Source: an uncultured Erysipelotrichaceae bacterium (GTDB lineage: Bacteria > Bacillota_I > Bacilli_A > Erysipelotrichales > Erysipelotrichaceae). From it: a stretch of 64,000 nucleotides of DNA. Shown piece after piece: positions 1 through 11,054 of this stretch. Position numbers and translations under genes: made by a program. Position 1 is the stretch's first letter, and the number at the start of each line of letters is the position of its first letter. The notes beneath the pieces were generated by a model. It made no database searches. It was not told the origin of the DNA and worked only from the letters and a program-made list of their open reading frames with translations. Where the stretch lies: contig CAIFEQ010000001.1 in assembly GCA_903789495.1 (NCBI GenBank), forward strand, positions 122,559 to 186,558, in the 5' to 3' direction.

Positions 1-1511
1 GCCATGGAGTCAATGATGCGGGCAAAGGATTCATAGGTGCAGAAGAAGCCATGCCGCCCGGTGAGCAGATAGCCTTCCAGCCAGCCCTCGCACATATGTT
101 CCGACAGCATCGAGTCCATGACCCGGCCATAGGGATCCAGATGGTCATCTGTTTCCGTCCGGGCCGCGTTCCAGTCCCGGTTCTCGACTTCAAAGACAGC
201 ACCCAGACGGTTGGAATTGGTCTCGTCCGGTCCGAAGATCCGGAAGTTCTTCGCTTCCTTGTTCAGGGTAAAGACATCCCGGACATACTTGCCCAGTTCG
301 ATCATGTCCTGCCCTTCCTTCGATCCGTGCTTCTCCCCGATGTCAAAGGCATAGGCCTTGAAGTCCGGCAGCCGCAGATCCCGCAGAAGCTTGCCGCCGT
401 TGGCATGCGGGTTGGCCCCGATGCGGCGGTCTCCCTGCGGCGCCAGTTCCCGCAGATCGGCGCGGAAGGTGCCGTGTTCGTCGAAGAGTTCTTCGGCATG
501 ATAGCTGCGCAGCCACTCCTCGAGGATGGCCAGGTGTTCCGGCTTGTCCATGGCAATCGGTACCTGATGGGACAGGAAATTGCCTTCGATCTTCTTGCCG
601 TCCACCACCTTCGGACCCGTCCAGCCCTTCGGGGTCCGCAGCACGATCATCGGCCAGACCGGCCGGGTCGTATCATGGGCCTCCCGGGCATGTTTCTGGA
701 TGGCCAGGATCGATTCGATGACCGTATCCATGGTCTCAGCCATCTTCCTGTGCATGGTCATCGGGTCATCCCCTTCGACGAAGTAGGGTTCCCAGCCGCA
801 GCCATGGAAGAAGTCCACCAGTTCCTGGTGAGACATTCTGGCAAAGATGGTCGGATTGGCGATCTTGAAGCCGTTCAGATGCAGGATCGGCAGAACCGCA
901 CCGTCACTGACCGGATTCAGGAACTTATTGCACTGCCAGGAAGTGGCCAGCGGCCCGGTTTCGGCTTCGCCGTCCCCGACCGTCACGGCGGCGATCAGAT
1001 CCGGGTTGTCAAAGACCGCCCCGAAGGCATGCACGATGCTGTAGCCCAGCTCGCCGCCTTCATTGATGGAGCCCGGTGTTTCCGGAGCACAGTGACTCGG
1101 CACGCCGCTGGGGAAGGAAAACTGCTTGAACAGTTTCTTCAGGCCCTCCTCATCCTGGCTGATATTGGGATAGATGTCGGTATAGGAACCGTCCAGATAG
1201 TCATTGGCAATGAAGAAATTGCCGCCATGTCCCGGTCCGGACAGCAGGATGAGATCGAGGTCATAGCGCTTGATGACCCGGTTGAGATGCACGAAGACAA
1301 AGTTCTGTCCCGGCACGGTACCCCAGTGGCCGACAATCTTCTTCTTGATGTCGCTCCACTGCAGGGGCCGCTTCAGCAGCGGATTATCCAGCAGATACAG
1401 CTGACAGGCCGACAGATAGTTGGCAGCCCGCCAGTAGGCATTCATTTTCTGAAGAAGATCCTCGGTGATCGGTCCCTTTTCCGGACAGGTCTTTAACGCA
1501 GAACTGGTCAT
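1..1511 (-). CDS. xfp: Phosphoketolase (xylulose-5-P/fructose-6-P), C-terminus beyond window edge
   Basis: Reverse-strand translation from ATG at 1511 reads [72 protein letters not shown]-like GGAAAGGAAG upstream. Missing from the ORF track because it runs off the window. Confidence 0.95.
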   Translation of the reverse strand, partial: MTSSALKTCPEKGPITEDLLQKMNAYWRAANYLSACQLYLLDNPLLKRPLQWSDIKKKIVGHWGTVPGQNFVFVHLNRVIKRYDLDLILLSGPGHGGNFFIANDYLDGSYTDIYPNISQDEEGLKKLFKQFSFPSGVPSHCAPETPGSINEGGELGYSIVHAFGAVFDNPDLIAAVTVGDGEAETGPLATSWQCNKFLNPVSDGAVLPILHLNGFKIANPTIFARMSHQELVDFFHGCGWEPYFVEGDDPMTMHRKMAETMDTVIESILAIQKHAREAHDTTRPVWPMIVLRTPKGWTGPKVVDGKKIEGNFLSHQVPIAMDKPEHLAILEEWLRSYHAEELFDEHGTFRADLRELAPQGDRRIGANPHANGGKLLRDLRLPDFKAYAFDIGEKHGSKEGQDMIELGKYVRDVFTLNKEAKNFRIFGPDETNSNRLGAVFEVENRDWNAARTETDDHLDPYGRVMDSMLSEHMCEGWLEGYLLTGRHGFFCTYESFARIIDSM

Positions 1512-1663
1512 ACTGGTCTTCCTTTCCAGCCGGAGCGTTTCTTCCGGCAGCAGGCAGAAAGCACTGCTCTGCACCTGCAATTTACAGTCAGGGAAAATCG
1601 TCTGTCAAATGTAAGGGGATTCATCCCCCGGATGCCGCTTTTCCGCTTCCGGAAAGCGCTTTT

Positions 1664-3985
1664 TTACAGCGCCTGCAGGCTGATCTGTTTGCCGCCCAGC
1701 AGTGCCGCGGTATCTTCCTGGCAGGTCATGTAGAGGATCTGGGTATGGCGGGCATAGTCCTGCAGCAGTCTGGCGGCGGCCTGCCGGCGCGGCTGATCCA
1801 TTTCCAGCAGATCATCGTCCAGGACCAGGAAGCTGTCGCCCGGTTCAGAGAAGTATTCCAGCAGAGCCAGCCGGAATGCAAGCATGACACTCTGCCGGGT
1901 GCCGCCGGACAGCAGCTCGGTCGGTATGGTATTGGGACCGGACTGCAGGCGCAGGGTCTCGTCTTCCACGGCCGCATGGACGCGCCCGCCGGTCAGGCTC
2001 TGCAGATTGGCATCAAACTTCTGCAGGAAGAGTCTGTAGCGTTCCTCCGGTCCCTGGGTATTCAGGCGTTCCAGATCCTGCTGAATGCGCAGGTAATTCT
2101 GATAGGTCTGCCGGTCTTCCTGCAGCTTCTGTTCAGCCTGCCGCAGACTGTCCTGCAGTTCGGATACATCCGCCTCGGTCGCTTCCAGTCCGGCCTTTTC
2201 GGAGGTCAGCTCCAGGATCTCCTTCCGCAGAGCCGTCAGGCGCTTGTCCAGATCGGCAGGCATGCTTTCCTGATTCTCCGGCAGACCATCCTGCAGTTCT
2301 TCTGCTTTCTGCTGTTCTTCCCGGATCTGCTTCTGCAGCTGCGCCGGATTCTGATACATGCTTTCATACTTTTCGATGGTTTTGGCACAGTAAACCAGCA
2401 GCCCGTCCAGGCTGGCCATGCCGGCCTGCCGCAGCAGCCGGGCGATCTGTTCGGCAAGATCCTGCGGAACCGGCAGACCGCGCAGCACCGGCAGGGTCTG
2501 CGCCTCGATGTCGGCCAGGGTACGCCCCTGCAGCAGCTGTTTCCGCTGGTTCTGCAGTACCGGAAGACGCGCGTTGACCTTCTGCAGCTGCTCCTTTTTC
2601 TGAACCAGCTCGGCTTCGCTCTGACAGCCATAGCGCTGCAGCAGCAGCGGGCATTCCTGCTCTGCCGAGGCAATTGCCTGTTCCAGTCCCTGAATATCCA
2701 GGTCTTTCGGCCTGACCGTCAGCCGGCCGGATGATGGCAGATCCACCTGCACATAGCCCTGCAGAATCTGGGTCACGCTGTCGTGTACCGTGTTGGAACC
2801 AAAGGCATCCCGGACGGCTGCCTGCTGCCCGGCCGGCAGGTGCATCTGCAGTTCCAGCTGGGTGGCCTTCAGCAGACTTTCAGCCTGAGCGGCCTCTGCC
2901 TTAAGGTGCTGATAGCGTTTCAGATCTTCAGACAGATTCTGATGTTTCTGACGGAACTGTTCGTCCTGCCGGATCTGCTCGGCCAGTTCATGAAGCTTCT
3001 GCAGAAGTTCCTGATGATCCTGCTGCAGTTTCCGGTTCTTCTGCTCCTCTGCGTATTCTTTCAGTTTCTGAGCCTGCTGCAGCAGGCTTTCCTGCTTCTG
3101 CCAGTCCGCGGCCGCTTCCTGCATGTCCTGCAGGGCTTTCCTGGCAGCATCAAGCAGCTGCCGCTGGTTCTCCAGCTGCCGGGCATCCTGCTGCAGGCGG
3201 CCCAGCCGTTCTTCCTCGGATGCGGCTTTCTGCAGTCTGCCTTCCAGCTCCTGAATCTCTTTTTCTCTGTCCTGAGCCTGCTTCAGTGCGGCCTCAGCCC
3301 TGTCGCGTTCCTGCCAGTCGAGAACCAGCAGGCCGGCTTTCTTCCAGAGCGCACCGGAAGATCTGCTTTCCGGTCTGCCGCGGTCCGGATCCCATTTTCC
3401 GCCGTATGCCGTGATTTTTTCCTGCAGCAGATTCTGCAGCTTTTCCGGCGCAATGCCCCCGGCAGCGGACAAAGCGGCCTGCCGTACCTTCTGGCGGGCT
3501 TCCGCGGTCTCCTCGTTTTCTTCGGCCGCAAAGAAATCAGCGCACCAGGCCAGAATCTGCTCTTCATTCTTCTGCTGGCCGAGAAACAGATTGCGGTAGA
3601 CGGCACTGCCATAACGGGTCAGTTCCGCCAGCTGCTGTTCTGCCTGTCCGCCGCTCAGATAATGCCCGGTCTGCTCATCGGTGAGCCGGATCGTGCCTTT
3701 CCTGCCGCTGCGCTCCCAGGTCTTTTCCAGCTTCCAGATCTTCTGACCGCTCTGAAAACGCACGGCCGCATCGACGGTATCAAAGCCGCCGGTCGGAAAC
3801 ATGCCGGCATCAACCTTTCTTTTCCCCCCTCGGACCGGAACGCAGAACAGCGCATACAGCATGCCGATGAGCGTACTCTTGCCGCTCTCATTCGGTCCGT
3901 AAACCACCGACAGACCATCGGGAAATTCCAGGTGCAGGTTCACCACGCCGGCAAACTGCCGGCAGCTGACAGAAAGAATCTTCAT
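1664..3985 (-). CDS. SbcC/Rad50-like (YhaN-type) AAA ATPase with long coiled coil
   Basis: MKILSVSCRQFAGVVNLHLEF..YGPNESGKST (Walker A), Gln/Glu-rich coiled coil, LLSGGTRQSVMLAFRLALLEYF..FLVLDDDLLEMD (signature/Walker B). Start trimmed from 4048. Confidence 0.85.
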   Translation of the reverse strand: MKILSVSCRQFAGVVNLHLEFPDGLSVVYGPNESGKSTLIGMLYALFCVPVRGGKRKVDAGMFPTGGFDTVDAAVRFQSGQKIWKLEKTWERSGRKGTIRLTDEQTGHYLSGGQAEQQLAELTRYGSAVYRNLFLGQQKNEEQILAWCADFFAAEENEETAEARQKVRQAALSAAGGIAPEKLQNLLQEKITAYGGKWDPDRGRPESRSSGALWKKAGLLVLDWQERDRAEAALKQAQDREKEIQELEGRLQKAASEEERLGRLQQDARQLENQRQLLDAARKALQDMQEAAADWQKQESLLQQAQKLKEYAEEQKNRKLQQDHQELLQKLHELAEQIRQDEQFRQKHQNLSEDLKRYQHLKAEAAQAESLLKATQLELQMHLPAGQQAAVRDAFGSNTVHDSVTQILQGYVQVDLPSSGRLTVRPKDLDIQGLEQAIASAEQECPLLLQRYGCQSEAELVQKKEQLQKVNARLPVLQNQRKQLLQGRTLADIEAQTLPVLRGLPVPQDLAEQIARLLRQAGMASLDGLLVYCAKTIEKYESMYQNPAQLQKQIREEQQKAEELQDGLPENQESMPADLDKRLTALRKEILELTSEKAGLEATEADVSELQDSLRQAEQKLQEDRQTYQNYLRIQQDLERLNTQGPEERYRLFLQKFDANLQSLTGGRVHAAVEDETLRLQSGPNTIPTELLSGGTRQSVMLAFRLALLEYFSEPGDSFLVLDDDLLEMDQPRRQAAARLLQDYARHTQILYMTCQEDTAALLGGKQISLQAL

Positions 3986-3986
3986 C

Positions 3987-5111
3987 TTATTTCCCCTCCC
4001 GGCAGGCCTGCACCAGGTCATACGCCAGACTGAGCAGATCCGGATCATCCAGGTATCCCTTCAGCAGTCGGTTTTCCAGCGAACCCGGCAGGGTTTCCTG
4101 ATCGATCTGGGCGGCATCGATCTGCCGGTGCAGGGCCGCATCATCGATTTCCACGCTGACATAGCTGCTGCGCAGACTGTCGTAGAGATTTTCCCGGTTC
4201 TGATAATCTTCCCCGCTGACCGAGCCGGAAAGGCTCAGCCGCAGAGACGTCTCGGCCGGCTTCAGATCCTGCAGACCGTCTGCCAGGGCAGAAGCCAGGG
4301 AGACATCGGGTTTCAGGGTCAGAGACCGGCTGACAAAGTGCAGCACCGAAACCGCAAGCTTTTCTGCCGTGATCTGCTTCTGATCATCCACATCCAGCAG
4401 GAAGACGGAGCCGGGGGAGGAATCCGCGTGGTCGGTCTGCTGGTGTGTGCCGGCATTGAAGATCCTGCTCTTCAGCCGCTGCGGCTGATCAAAGGGCAGA
4501 TCCGGCCAGGGAATATGCGTATGACCGATCAGCCAGAGATCCACCGGAATCGCCTCCAGTTCCTGAAGACTCATCCGGTAATAGCGGTTCTCCAGATCGG
4601 CAGAGATGCCTGCCAGCGCCCCATGGGCCACGCCGATGTTCAGACAGGCCGGATCAAAGGTTTCCTGCCGCAGCCAGGCCAGACGGTTTTCTTCCGAGTG
4701 CCGGCTGGCGCAGACCGCCGGGTAGAACACGACCTGCCTTCCGGCAGCGGTTACCGGGTAAGGCCGTTCTTCGTTCAGCAGCAGGATCTGACTGCCGCAT
4801 TCTTTCTTAAAAGCCTGCCAGAACGGATCCTGGGCATCCGTACAGTAGTCGTGGTTGCCAGGCAGAACCGCCACAAGACAGGCCGCCTGGTTCAGCAGCG
4901 CACAGGTTTTCTTCATCAGTTCCCTGGCAACGCTGTGACTGTCAAAGAGATCCCCCGTGATGACGAGCAGATCACATTCCTTCTCTTCGCTCAGCCGCAG
5001 TATCTTTTCCAGGGCGGCGAATCTGGCCTCGGCATAGCGTTCCGCCAGCCGGGGCTCATATTTTCCATAGCTGCGGCCCAGATGCAGGTCGCCGGTTTCC
5101 ATGATCCGCAT
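3987..5111 (-). CDS. SbcD/YhaO-like metallophosphoesterase
   Basis: METGDLHLG, VITGDLFDSH, PGNHDY, IGHTH motifs; adjacent to the SbcC-like gene. Confidence 0.88.
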   Translation of the reverse strand: MRIMETGDLHLGRSYGKYEPRLAERYAEARFAALEKILRLSEEKECDLLVITGDLFDSHSVARELMKKTCALLNQAACLVAVLPGNHDYCTDAQDPFWQAFKKECGSQILLLNEERPYPVTAAGRQVVFYPAVCASRHSEENRLAWLRQETFDPACLNIGVAHGALAGISADLENRYYRMSLQELEAIPVDLWLIGHTHIPWPDLPFDQPQRLKSRIFNAGTHQQTDHADSSPGSVFLLDVDDQKQITAEKLAVSVLHFVSRSLTLKPDVSLASALADGLQDLKPAETSLRLSLSGSVSGEDYQNRENLYDSLRSSYVSVEIDDAALHRQIDAAQIDQETLPGSLENRLLKGYLDDPDLLSLAYDLVQACREGK

Positions 5112-5292
5112 ATTCCACCTCCGCTTTGTTTCATTATACGGGCAGGGCTGTCAGAAAAGACATCTGCCGAAGCACAGATGTCTGCTCAGACAGGCTGCCT
5201 GACCGTATTCCGGAACAATCTGATCCGCAGCGATGACAGGATCCTTTTGCCCCTGTTCTGGCTGCCTGTCTGAAAAGCACGCAGGGAAAGAC

Positions 5293-6867
5293 TTACGGCC
5301 TGGCTTTATGCACCGGCAGATGTCTGTGCAGAGCCTGCCAGCCGGCATGCAGGCCAAAGCAGGCAATGGTCAGGCCATACACCATGTAGGGCAGAATATA
5401 GCGGCTCTTGGCCTCCCAGATCATGCTGAAGAGGAAGCCGCCGAAAATCGTATAGGCCAGCACGGAATTCTGGCCGTCCTTTTTCCGCAGGGCCAGCACC
5501 CCGGCGGTCAGGGCCGGGTAGTAGAACAGTTCAAAACCCTTCAGGAACGACTGCAGCAGCCGTCTGAGCAGACCGTTCTGCAGCGATGCCACCAGGGCGG
5601 AACTCCCATTGCTGGTGTACAGCACCATCTGCAGGCACTCATAGGCCGGAGCATTCCACTGGGACTGGAACTTGAAGCGGATAAACATCCGGAACAGGTC
5701 CGGATTGGCTTTCCAGTCGGCGATGGACTTGTCCATGACTTCCAGACAGCGCTCCCGGATCAGATCCGGATCGCCGCCGCTGTTCCAGTAGACCTGCGCA
5801 TTGAACCCGTTATACCCGCCGCCCCTACCCTGCATGCCCATGGCAACATAGGCAATGGCCGGGATCGACGAAACCCCCTTCAGCGCCTCCCGGTATGGCA
5901 GCCGGATCAGCCAGTTCAGGCCCCAGATCAGAGCGGCCAGACAGCCAATCTGCAGCAGCCGGGAGCTCAGCCGGTACTTCCTGGAAAACAGAATGGCCAG
6001 CGCGAAGGCAATGGCCGGGATCAGGGCATTGTGCCGCAGACTGACCGCCAGGGCCAGAACAAAGAAGCTCAGAACATGTTTCGGAAAGGAAGAATCCAGG
6101 AACAGCGCCGCAGCGATCATGACCAGCGATGTCGACTGCAGGTCATTATAGAGATACGGCACATAGATCAGGATCGGCAGGGCCGTCAGGTACAGCGTTT
6201 CGTACCAGAGGGTCGTGTCTTCCGATTCCCAGATCTGCTGTACGATCCGGGCGCCGCACCAGCCGATGCCCAGTACCGCCAGAATGGCATTGAGGATCTG
6301 GAAAGACAGATAATTCCCGTCGCCGAACAGGAAAAACAGAACTCTCAGCAGGCTGACCATGCCGAGCTGATTCTGATGGGCTGCCAGATAGCCATAGCTG
6401 TGGACATCCAGGCTGGAATAATCCCCCTGGTTGATCTGGCTGGCACTGTCGGCCACCAGTTTCTGATCTGCCACCGGCGCATACTGCAGCAGGAAGATAA
6501 GGGCCAGGGACAGCACCAGCTCCACGCCGCAGACGGTCAGCACGGTCCTCTTCAGACCCAGATGCCGGTGCAGTTTCCGCAGCACCCAGGACAGGATTCC
6601 CGCGCCTGCCGTATACAGGATCAGGGAACGGATAAAGGAACCGGGATTCTCCGGAATCAGTTCCACCCCCTGCTCTTTGAGGTCAGAGAAGTTCACTGCC
6701 GTACTGCCCAGCGAACACAGAAAACAGAGCGCAGTAAAACAGGCAATCAGAATACCGACCCCGCGGACAACCGCATAGGGCTTTCCGATCTGCCTGCTGC
6801 TACTCTGTGCTGTCTGATTATCAGCCTGCAGGGTCTGCTCTCCCTGCTTTCCCCCTGTTTCCGGCAT
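5293..6867 (-). CDS. Polytopic membrane protein (glycosyltransferase-39-like/dolichyl-P-mannose family type)
   Basis: Many TM segments in the 524-aa translation; family inferred from overall character only. Confidence 0.6.
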   Translation of the reverse strand: MPETGGKQGEQTLQADNQTAQSSSRQIGKPYAVVRGVGILIACFTALCFLCSLGSTAVNFSDLKEQGVELIPENPGSFIRSLILYTAGAGILSWVLRKLHRHLGLKRTVLTVCGVELVLSLALIFLLQYAPVADQKLVADSASQINQGDYSSLDVHSYGYLAAHQNQLGMVSLLRVLFFLFGDGNYLSFQILNAILAVLGIGWCGARIVQQIWESEDTTLWYETLYLTALPILIYVPYLYNDLQSTSLVMIAAALFLDSSFPKHVLSFFVLALAVSLRHNALIPAIAFALAILFSRKYRLSSRLLQIGCLAALIWGLNWLIRLPYREALKGVSSIPAIAYVAMGMQGRGGGYNGFNAQVYWNSGGDPDLIRERCLEVMDKSIADWKANPDLFRMFIRFKFQSQWNAPAYECLQMVLYTSNGSSALVASLQNGLLRRLLQSFLKGFELFYYPALTAGVLALRKKDGQNSVLAYTIFGGFLFSMIWEAKSRYILPYMVYGLTIACFGLHAGWQALHRHLPVHKARP

Positions 6868-6990
6868 TCCCCAGTATTTTACTACAGATAAAGCCGTTCG
6901 GGCAGAAATTCAGACAATTCCGTGTCCGGAACACTGGCACAGACGCCCTGTCATTCAGTACCATAAGAAACAGAAGGAAAGGAATCGTTT

Positions 6991-8082
6991 ATGACAAGTA
7001 TCAGTGCACTCTGGCAGAACCTGCATGCCCATCCCGAGCCGGCCGGGCAGGAACACCAGACCAGAAAGATTCTGCAGGACTACCTGCGGCAGGAAAGCGA
7101 TCTGCAGCTGTTCGACCGGGGCAGCTGGTTCTACGGGATCCATGACGAACAGGCGGCGGAGACCATCGGGATCCGGGCCGATATGGATGCCATCTTCACT
7201 TCCCGGGGAACTCTGTTCCACGGCTGCGGACACGACGGGCATATGGCCATGGCCTGCGCCTGTGCCCACCGCATTGCCGGAAAGAAGATCGGCAGAAATG
7301 TCGTCTTCCTCTTTCAGCCGGCCGAAGAAAACGGTCAGGGCGCGGCCGAATGCCTGCCGCTGTTTGCGGAGCGCAGGATTGACCGGATGCTGGGGCTGCA
7401 TAACATCCCCGGCTATCCGCTCGGGCAGGTGCTGGTGACCCGGGGTACCTTTGCGGACGGTTCGCTGGGCCTGATCCTGCATCTGAAAGGAAAGCAGAGC
7501 CATGCGGCTTATCCGGAAGACGGCATCAATCCGGCTTTTGCGATCAGCCAGCTGGTCTGCCGTCTGCCGCAGATTCAAAGACTCATCTGTTTCGAACAGT
7601 TCCAGGAAACCACCGTGATCTACGTGCATGTCGGCGAGCCGAACTTCGGCATCAATGCCGGCGAAGGTGAAATCGGTCTGACCCTGCGGGCTCAGAAGAA
7701 CACCGATCTGAAGCGTCTGAAGGAAACGGTCATCCAGGAAATGAAAGAGGCCATCCTGGAGGCCTATGCGCCTGAGCAGGCTGCACAGGTGCAGCTGGAG
7801 ATCCGCGAACAGGATGTCTTCCCGGCTACGGAGACCCGGCCGGAAGATGACGCCCATGTCATGCAGATGCTGCAGCGGGATGGCTTTGATGCGGCGCTGC
7901 TGCCGGACCCGATGCGCTCGGCGGAGGATTTCGGCCACTACACCGCAAAGACAGAGACCTTCTTCTTCGGACTTGGCAGCGGGATAGAACAGCCCAACCT
8001 GCATACCGATCCCTATGTCTTTCCGACCGAGCTGCTGGAGAAAGGCGGGCAGGTCTGGGAAGAGATGCTGAAGATCTTCTGA
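6991..8082 (+). CDS. M20-family amidohydrolase/peptidase
   Basis: HAHPEPAGQEHQT, GIRADMDAI, HGCGHDGHMAMA, FLFQPAEENGQGA motifs. Confidence 0.9.
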   Translation: MTSISALWQNLHAHPEPAGQEHQTRKILQDYLRQESDLQLFDRGSWFYGIHDEQAAETIGIRADMDAIFTSRGTLFHGCGHDGHMAMACACAHRIAGKKIGRNVVFLFQPAEENGQGAAECLPLFAERRIDRMLGLHNIPGYPLGQVLVTRGTFADGSLGLILHLKGKQSHAAYPEDGINPAFAISQLVCRLPQIQRLICFEQFQETTVIYVHVGEPNFGINAGEGEIGLTLRAQKNTDLKRLKETVIQEMKEAILEAYAPEQAAQVQLEIREQDVFPATETRPEDDAHVMQMLQRDGFDAALLPDPMRSAEDFGHYTAKTETFFFGLGSGIEQPNLHTDPYVFPTELLEKGGQVWEEMLKIF

Positions 8083-8148
8083 ACCGCAGAAAGACAATCG
8101 CCGCGATCTGTTCTGTCTCAGCCGAGGCAAAGTTCTATAATAGACGGC

Positions 8149-9525
8149 ATGACAGCAGATCAGTATAAGGAACGTTATGAAAAAGAGAATATGTGGCATC
8201 TGCTGATGTCCATGTCTCTTCCCATGGTTGCCGCCCAGCTGGTCAACCTTCTCTACAGCGTCATTGACCGGGTCTACATCGGTCATATTCCCGGGGTCGG
8301 TACGACGGCCCTGGCAGGGGTCAGTCTCTGCAGTACGATGATCATTCTGGCTGCCGCCTTTGCGACGATCGTGTCCGGCGGCGGGGCTCCCCTGGCCAGC
8401 ATTGCCATGGGCCAGGGCAAGGAAAAGGATGCCGGTAAGATTCTGAATACCGGCTTCTGCCTGCTGGTGGTCTTTGCGGCCGCCATTACGGTGCTGGGCC
8501 TGCTCTTCATGACTCCCTTCCTGAGAGCCTGCGGGGCCAGTGATGCCACCCTGCCCTATGCCAGTGCCTACATGCGGATTTATCTGCTGGGCACGATCTT
8601 TGTCCAGCTGTCGCTGGGCTTATCGGCCTTTGTGACCGCCCAGGGACAGTCCCGGTATTCCTTCAAGGCTGTGACCATCGGCGCCGTCCTGAACATCGTA
8701 CTGGATCCTGTGTTCATCTTCACGCTGAACATGGGCGTCCGAGGTGCCGCGCTGGCGACGATTCTCTCGCAGGCCGTCAGTGCCGCCCTGATCGTGCGTT
8801 TTCTGACCTCAGCCCGGGCCAGTCTGCGGCTGCAGAAAGAAAAGATGCACCTGGATCGGAATATTGTCAGCCGGATCTTCAGTCTGGGCGTCTCCCCTTT
8901 TGTGATGGCCTCGACGGAAGCGGTACTGGGTTTCGTGCTCAACGGCCAGCTGGCCAGGTATGGTGATATCTATGTCAGTGCCCTGGCCATCATGCAGAGC
9001 GGGATGCAGATGATCAGCACGCCCCTGCAGGGCTTTGCCCAGGGCAGCACGCCGATCCTGTCCTATAACTACGGCCATGGCAATGCCCGGAGACTAAAGG
9101 AATGCTTCAGGTGCATGCTCATTGTCTGCTTTACGTTTAATCTGGCGATGACGATGTGGATGGTCTTCTGTCCCCGTCAGATTGCCTCCGTCTTCACGTC
9201 GGATACCGAACTGATCGATACGGTGGCACAGGTCATGCCGTACTTCATGGCCGGCATGAGCATCTTCGGCCTGCAGAGAGCCTGCCAGAATACCCTGGTG
9301 GCCACCAATCAGGCCAAAGTCTCGCTGTTCATTGCCTTCCTGCGCAAGATCTTCCTGCTGATCCCGCTGGTGTACATTCTCCAGCAGGTCATCACGCCGG
9401 GCTATCTGGGCGTCTATCTGGCGGAATCCATCGCCGATGCCACAGCAGCCATCTGCTGTGCCATCATCTTCGCCCGCCGCTTTCCGAAGATCCTGCGCTC
9501 CATGCCGCAGACCAGTGCTCAGTAA
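8149..9525 (+). CDS. MATE family efflux transporter
   Basis: LLMSMSLPMVAAQLVNLLYSVIDRVYIGHI..GVGTTALAGVSLCSTM; typical 12-TM MATE pattern. Confidence 0.93.
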   Translation: MTADQYKERYEKENMWHLLMSMSLPMVAAQLVNLLYSVIDRVYIGHIPGVGTTALAGVSLCSTMIILAAAFATIVSGGGAPLASIAMGQGKEKDAGKILNTGFCLLVVFAAAITVLGLLFMTPFLRACGASDATLPYASAYMRIYLLGTIFVQLSLGLSAFVTAQGQSRYSFKAVTIGAVLNIVLDPVFIFTLNMGVRGAALATILSQAVSAALIVRFLTSARASLRLQKEKMHLDRNIVSRIFSLGVSPFVMASTEAVLGFVLNGQLARYGDIYVSALAIMQSGMQMISTPLQGFAQGSTPILSYNYGHGNARRLKECFRCMLIVCFTFNLAMTMWMVFCPRQIASVFTSDTELIDTVAQVMPYFMAGMSIFGLQRACQNTLVATNQAKVSLFIAFLRKIFLLIPLVYILQQVITPGYLGVYLAESIADATAAICCAIIFARRFPKILRSMPQTSAQ

Positions 9526-9555
9526 AAACACGCAGATCCTGTCTGCATGTTTTTT
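9525..9555 (+). terminator. Candidate intrinsic terminator
   Basis: AAACACGCAGATCCTGTCTGCATGTTTTTTT hairpin plus T-run after the MATE stop. Confidence 0.6.
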
Positions 9556-9560
9556 TCTGC

Positions 9561-11045
9561 TTAATAGGGATCGCCCGTCACGGAAGGCGCATGGCCGTTG
9601 CAGGCCCACTCCCAGCAGGCCGAAGGCCACAGCCTCAGCATCGTATCGATGCCGATCGGATCGGTATGACTGGCCGTGTCGGTCATGAAGATCAGCTCCA
9701 TGTTGTCGGTATGGGAGGAACTGTATGCCCCGTCAATCAGGATGCCGTCCTCGGTAAACTCCAGGACAGAGCCGTTGTAGGTGATCTGGAAGGGTTCGGA
9801 GGATTCCTGCACGGGCTGGCCGTTGACGACAAAGGCATAGTAGTCCGTGTCATAGTCCTGCAGGAAGTCCTTGCTTAAGCCGATCGAGGCCAGGGCCTCC
9901 TGGTCTTCTTCCGTCAGCATCGTTCCTTCCCGGGCGGTATAGCGTACCGCGACGGCTGTGTTCTGATAGGCTGCGGCGATGTGGAGCAGCCGCTGCACAT
10001 CGAGGTTATAGGGCACGATCAGGGAATAGGCACTGGTCAGACTGGCCTGGGCATACTGCTGTTCCAGTTCTTCGTTGTCCTGATGGTTCTGCACCAGGCC
10101 GTTCTCCAGAATGTATTCGCCCAGCCCCCGGGTGACCTTTTCGGCCCCCCAAGAGTTGTTATGCCAGATATCCCCGTCCATGAGCAGATGCCAGCCGATC
10201 GCCTCCGGATGATTGGCATAGTCCACATAATCCTGTCCCTTTTCTTCCAGATAGGCCCAGAGGGCAGCCAGCTTGTCGGTATCTTCCTGTGAGATCTTGT
10301 AGGGGGTCTTGATGAACAGCAGATGGACATCATTCTCCTCACAGAGTGTGATCATCCGGTCCAGCAGGTCTTTTTCCTCCTGGCTCAGTTCCACCTGCCG
10401 GCTGACGGCATAGGTGTCATAGGAGCCGGTCCGGATGTCCGTCGGTTCCTGGCGGACAAAGCCGAAGGTCGTGACCGGACCCTGATTGAGTTCGGCATTG
10501 TCCAGGATGCTGTCGGGATCGCTGAAGTCCATGACCCGCCAGTTGTTGTGATTCATGATCAGATCATAGGCATAGGGCAGCCGCTTTTCCGCCTCGCTGT
10601 CCGGCATGTTCAGGGCGGCCTGCACACGGGTCTCGCCGGTCATCATGTCGATGGCGGTATAGTACATGCCTTCGCCATAGCAGACCTGGGACTGGGGCAG
10701 GAAGGTGAAAACATCCATGATGATCACTTCCGGAGACTGGGTCTTGAGGATTTCCTCCATCATGTAGTAGCTGGTCTCCGGCGGCTGACACATGCTGCCC
10801 ATGACATAGCTGTAGAGACCGGTCTCGGCATAGAGCACGCCGGGATCAAAGGCATACTGGGCATGACTGGAGCCCACGACGACGACATCGAGGCTGTCTT
10901 CCGGCAGGGTGCGGAAGAGATCTCCGGTATCGTTATGATCAATGCGGAAATAGGGGGTCAGGAAACGCCAGACCCCGACCGTCAGACAGCCGGCCAGGGC
11001 GGTCTTGCCCGCAATCCGGAACAGGTTTTTCAGGAACGTCTTCAT
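9561..11045 (-). CDS. DltD/AlgJ-like SGNH-type protein partnering MBOAT acyltransferase
   Basis: VVVGSSHAQYAFDPGVLYAETGLYSYVMGSMCQPPETSYYMMEEILKTQSPEVIIMDVF; directly downstream of an MBOAT gene. Confidence 0.75.
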   Translation of the reverse strand: MKTFLKNLFRIAGKTALAGCLTVGVWRFLTPYFRIDHNDTGDLFRTLPEDSLDVVVVGSSHAQYAFDPGVLYAETGLYSYVMGSMCQPPETSYYMMEEILKTQSPEVIIMDVFTFLPQSQVCYGEGMYYTAIDMMTGETRVQAALNMPDSEAEKRLPYAYDLIMNHNNWRVMDFSDPDSILDNAELNQGPVTTFGFVRQEPTDIRTGSYDTYAVSRQVELSQEEKDLLDRMITLCEENDVHLLFIKTPYKISQEDTDKLAALWAYLEEKGQDYVDYANHPEAIGWHLLMDGDIWHNNSWGAEKVTRGLGEYILENGLVQNHQDNEELEQQYAQASLTSAYSLIVPYNLDVQRLLHIAAAYQNTAVAVRYTAREGTMLTEEDQEALASIGLSKDFLQDYDTDYYAFVVNGQPVQESSEPFQITYNGSVLEFTEDGILIDGAYSSSHTDNMELIFMTDTASHTDPIGIDTMLRLWPSACWEWACNGHAPSVTGDPY

Positions 11046-11054
11046 AGGTGCCTC

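Noticed and set aside
51-1496. 481-aa plus-strand ORF
   Set aside because: Antisense to phosphoketolase; real protein is on the minus strand, shadow ORF caused by GC-rich codon usage.
2783-4033. 416-aa plus-strand ORF (and 1745-2734)
   Set aside because: Antisense to the SbcC-like coiled coil; Leu/Phe-rich artefact.
5233-6891. 552-aa plus-strand ORF
   Set aside because: Antisense to the membrane protein gene; low-complexity Gln-rich translation.
6955-8286. 443-aa minus-strand ORF
   Set aside because: Antisense shadow of the M20 amidohydrolase.
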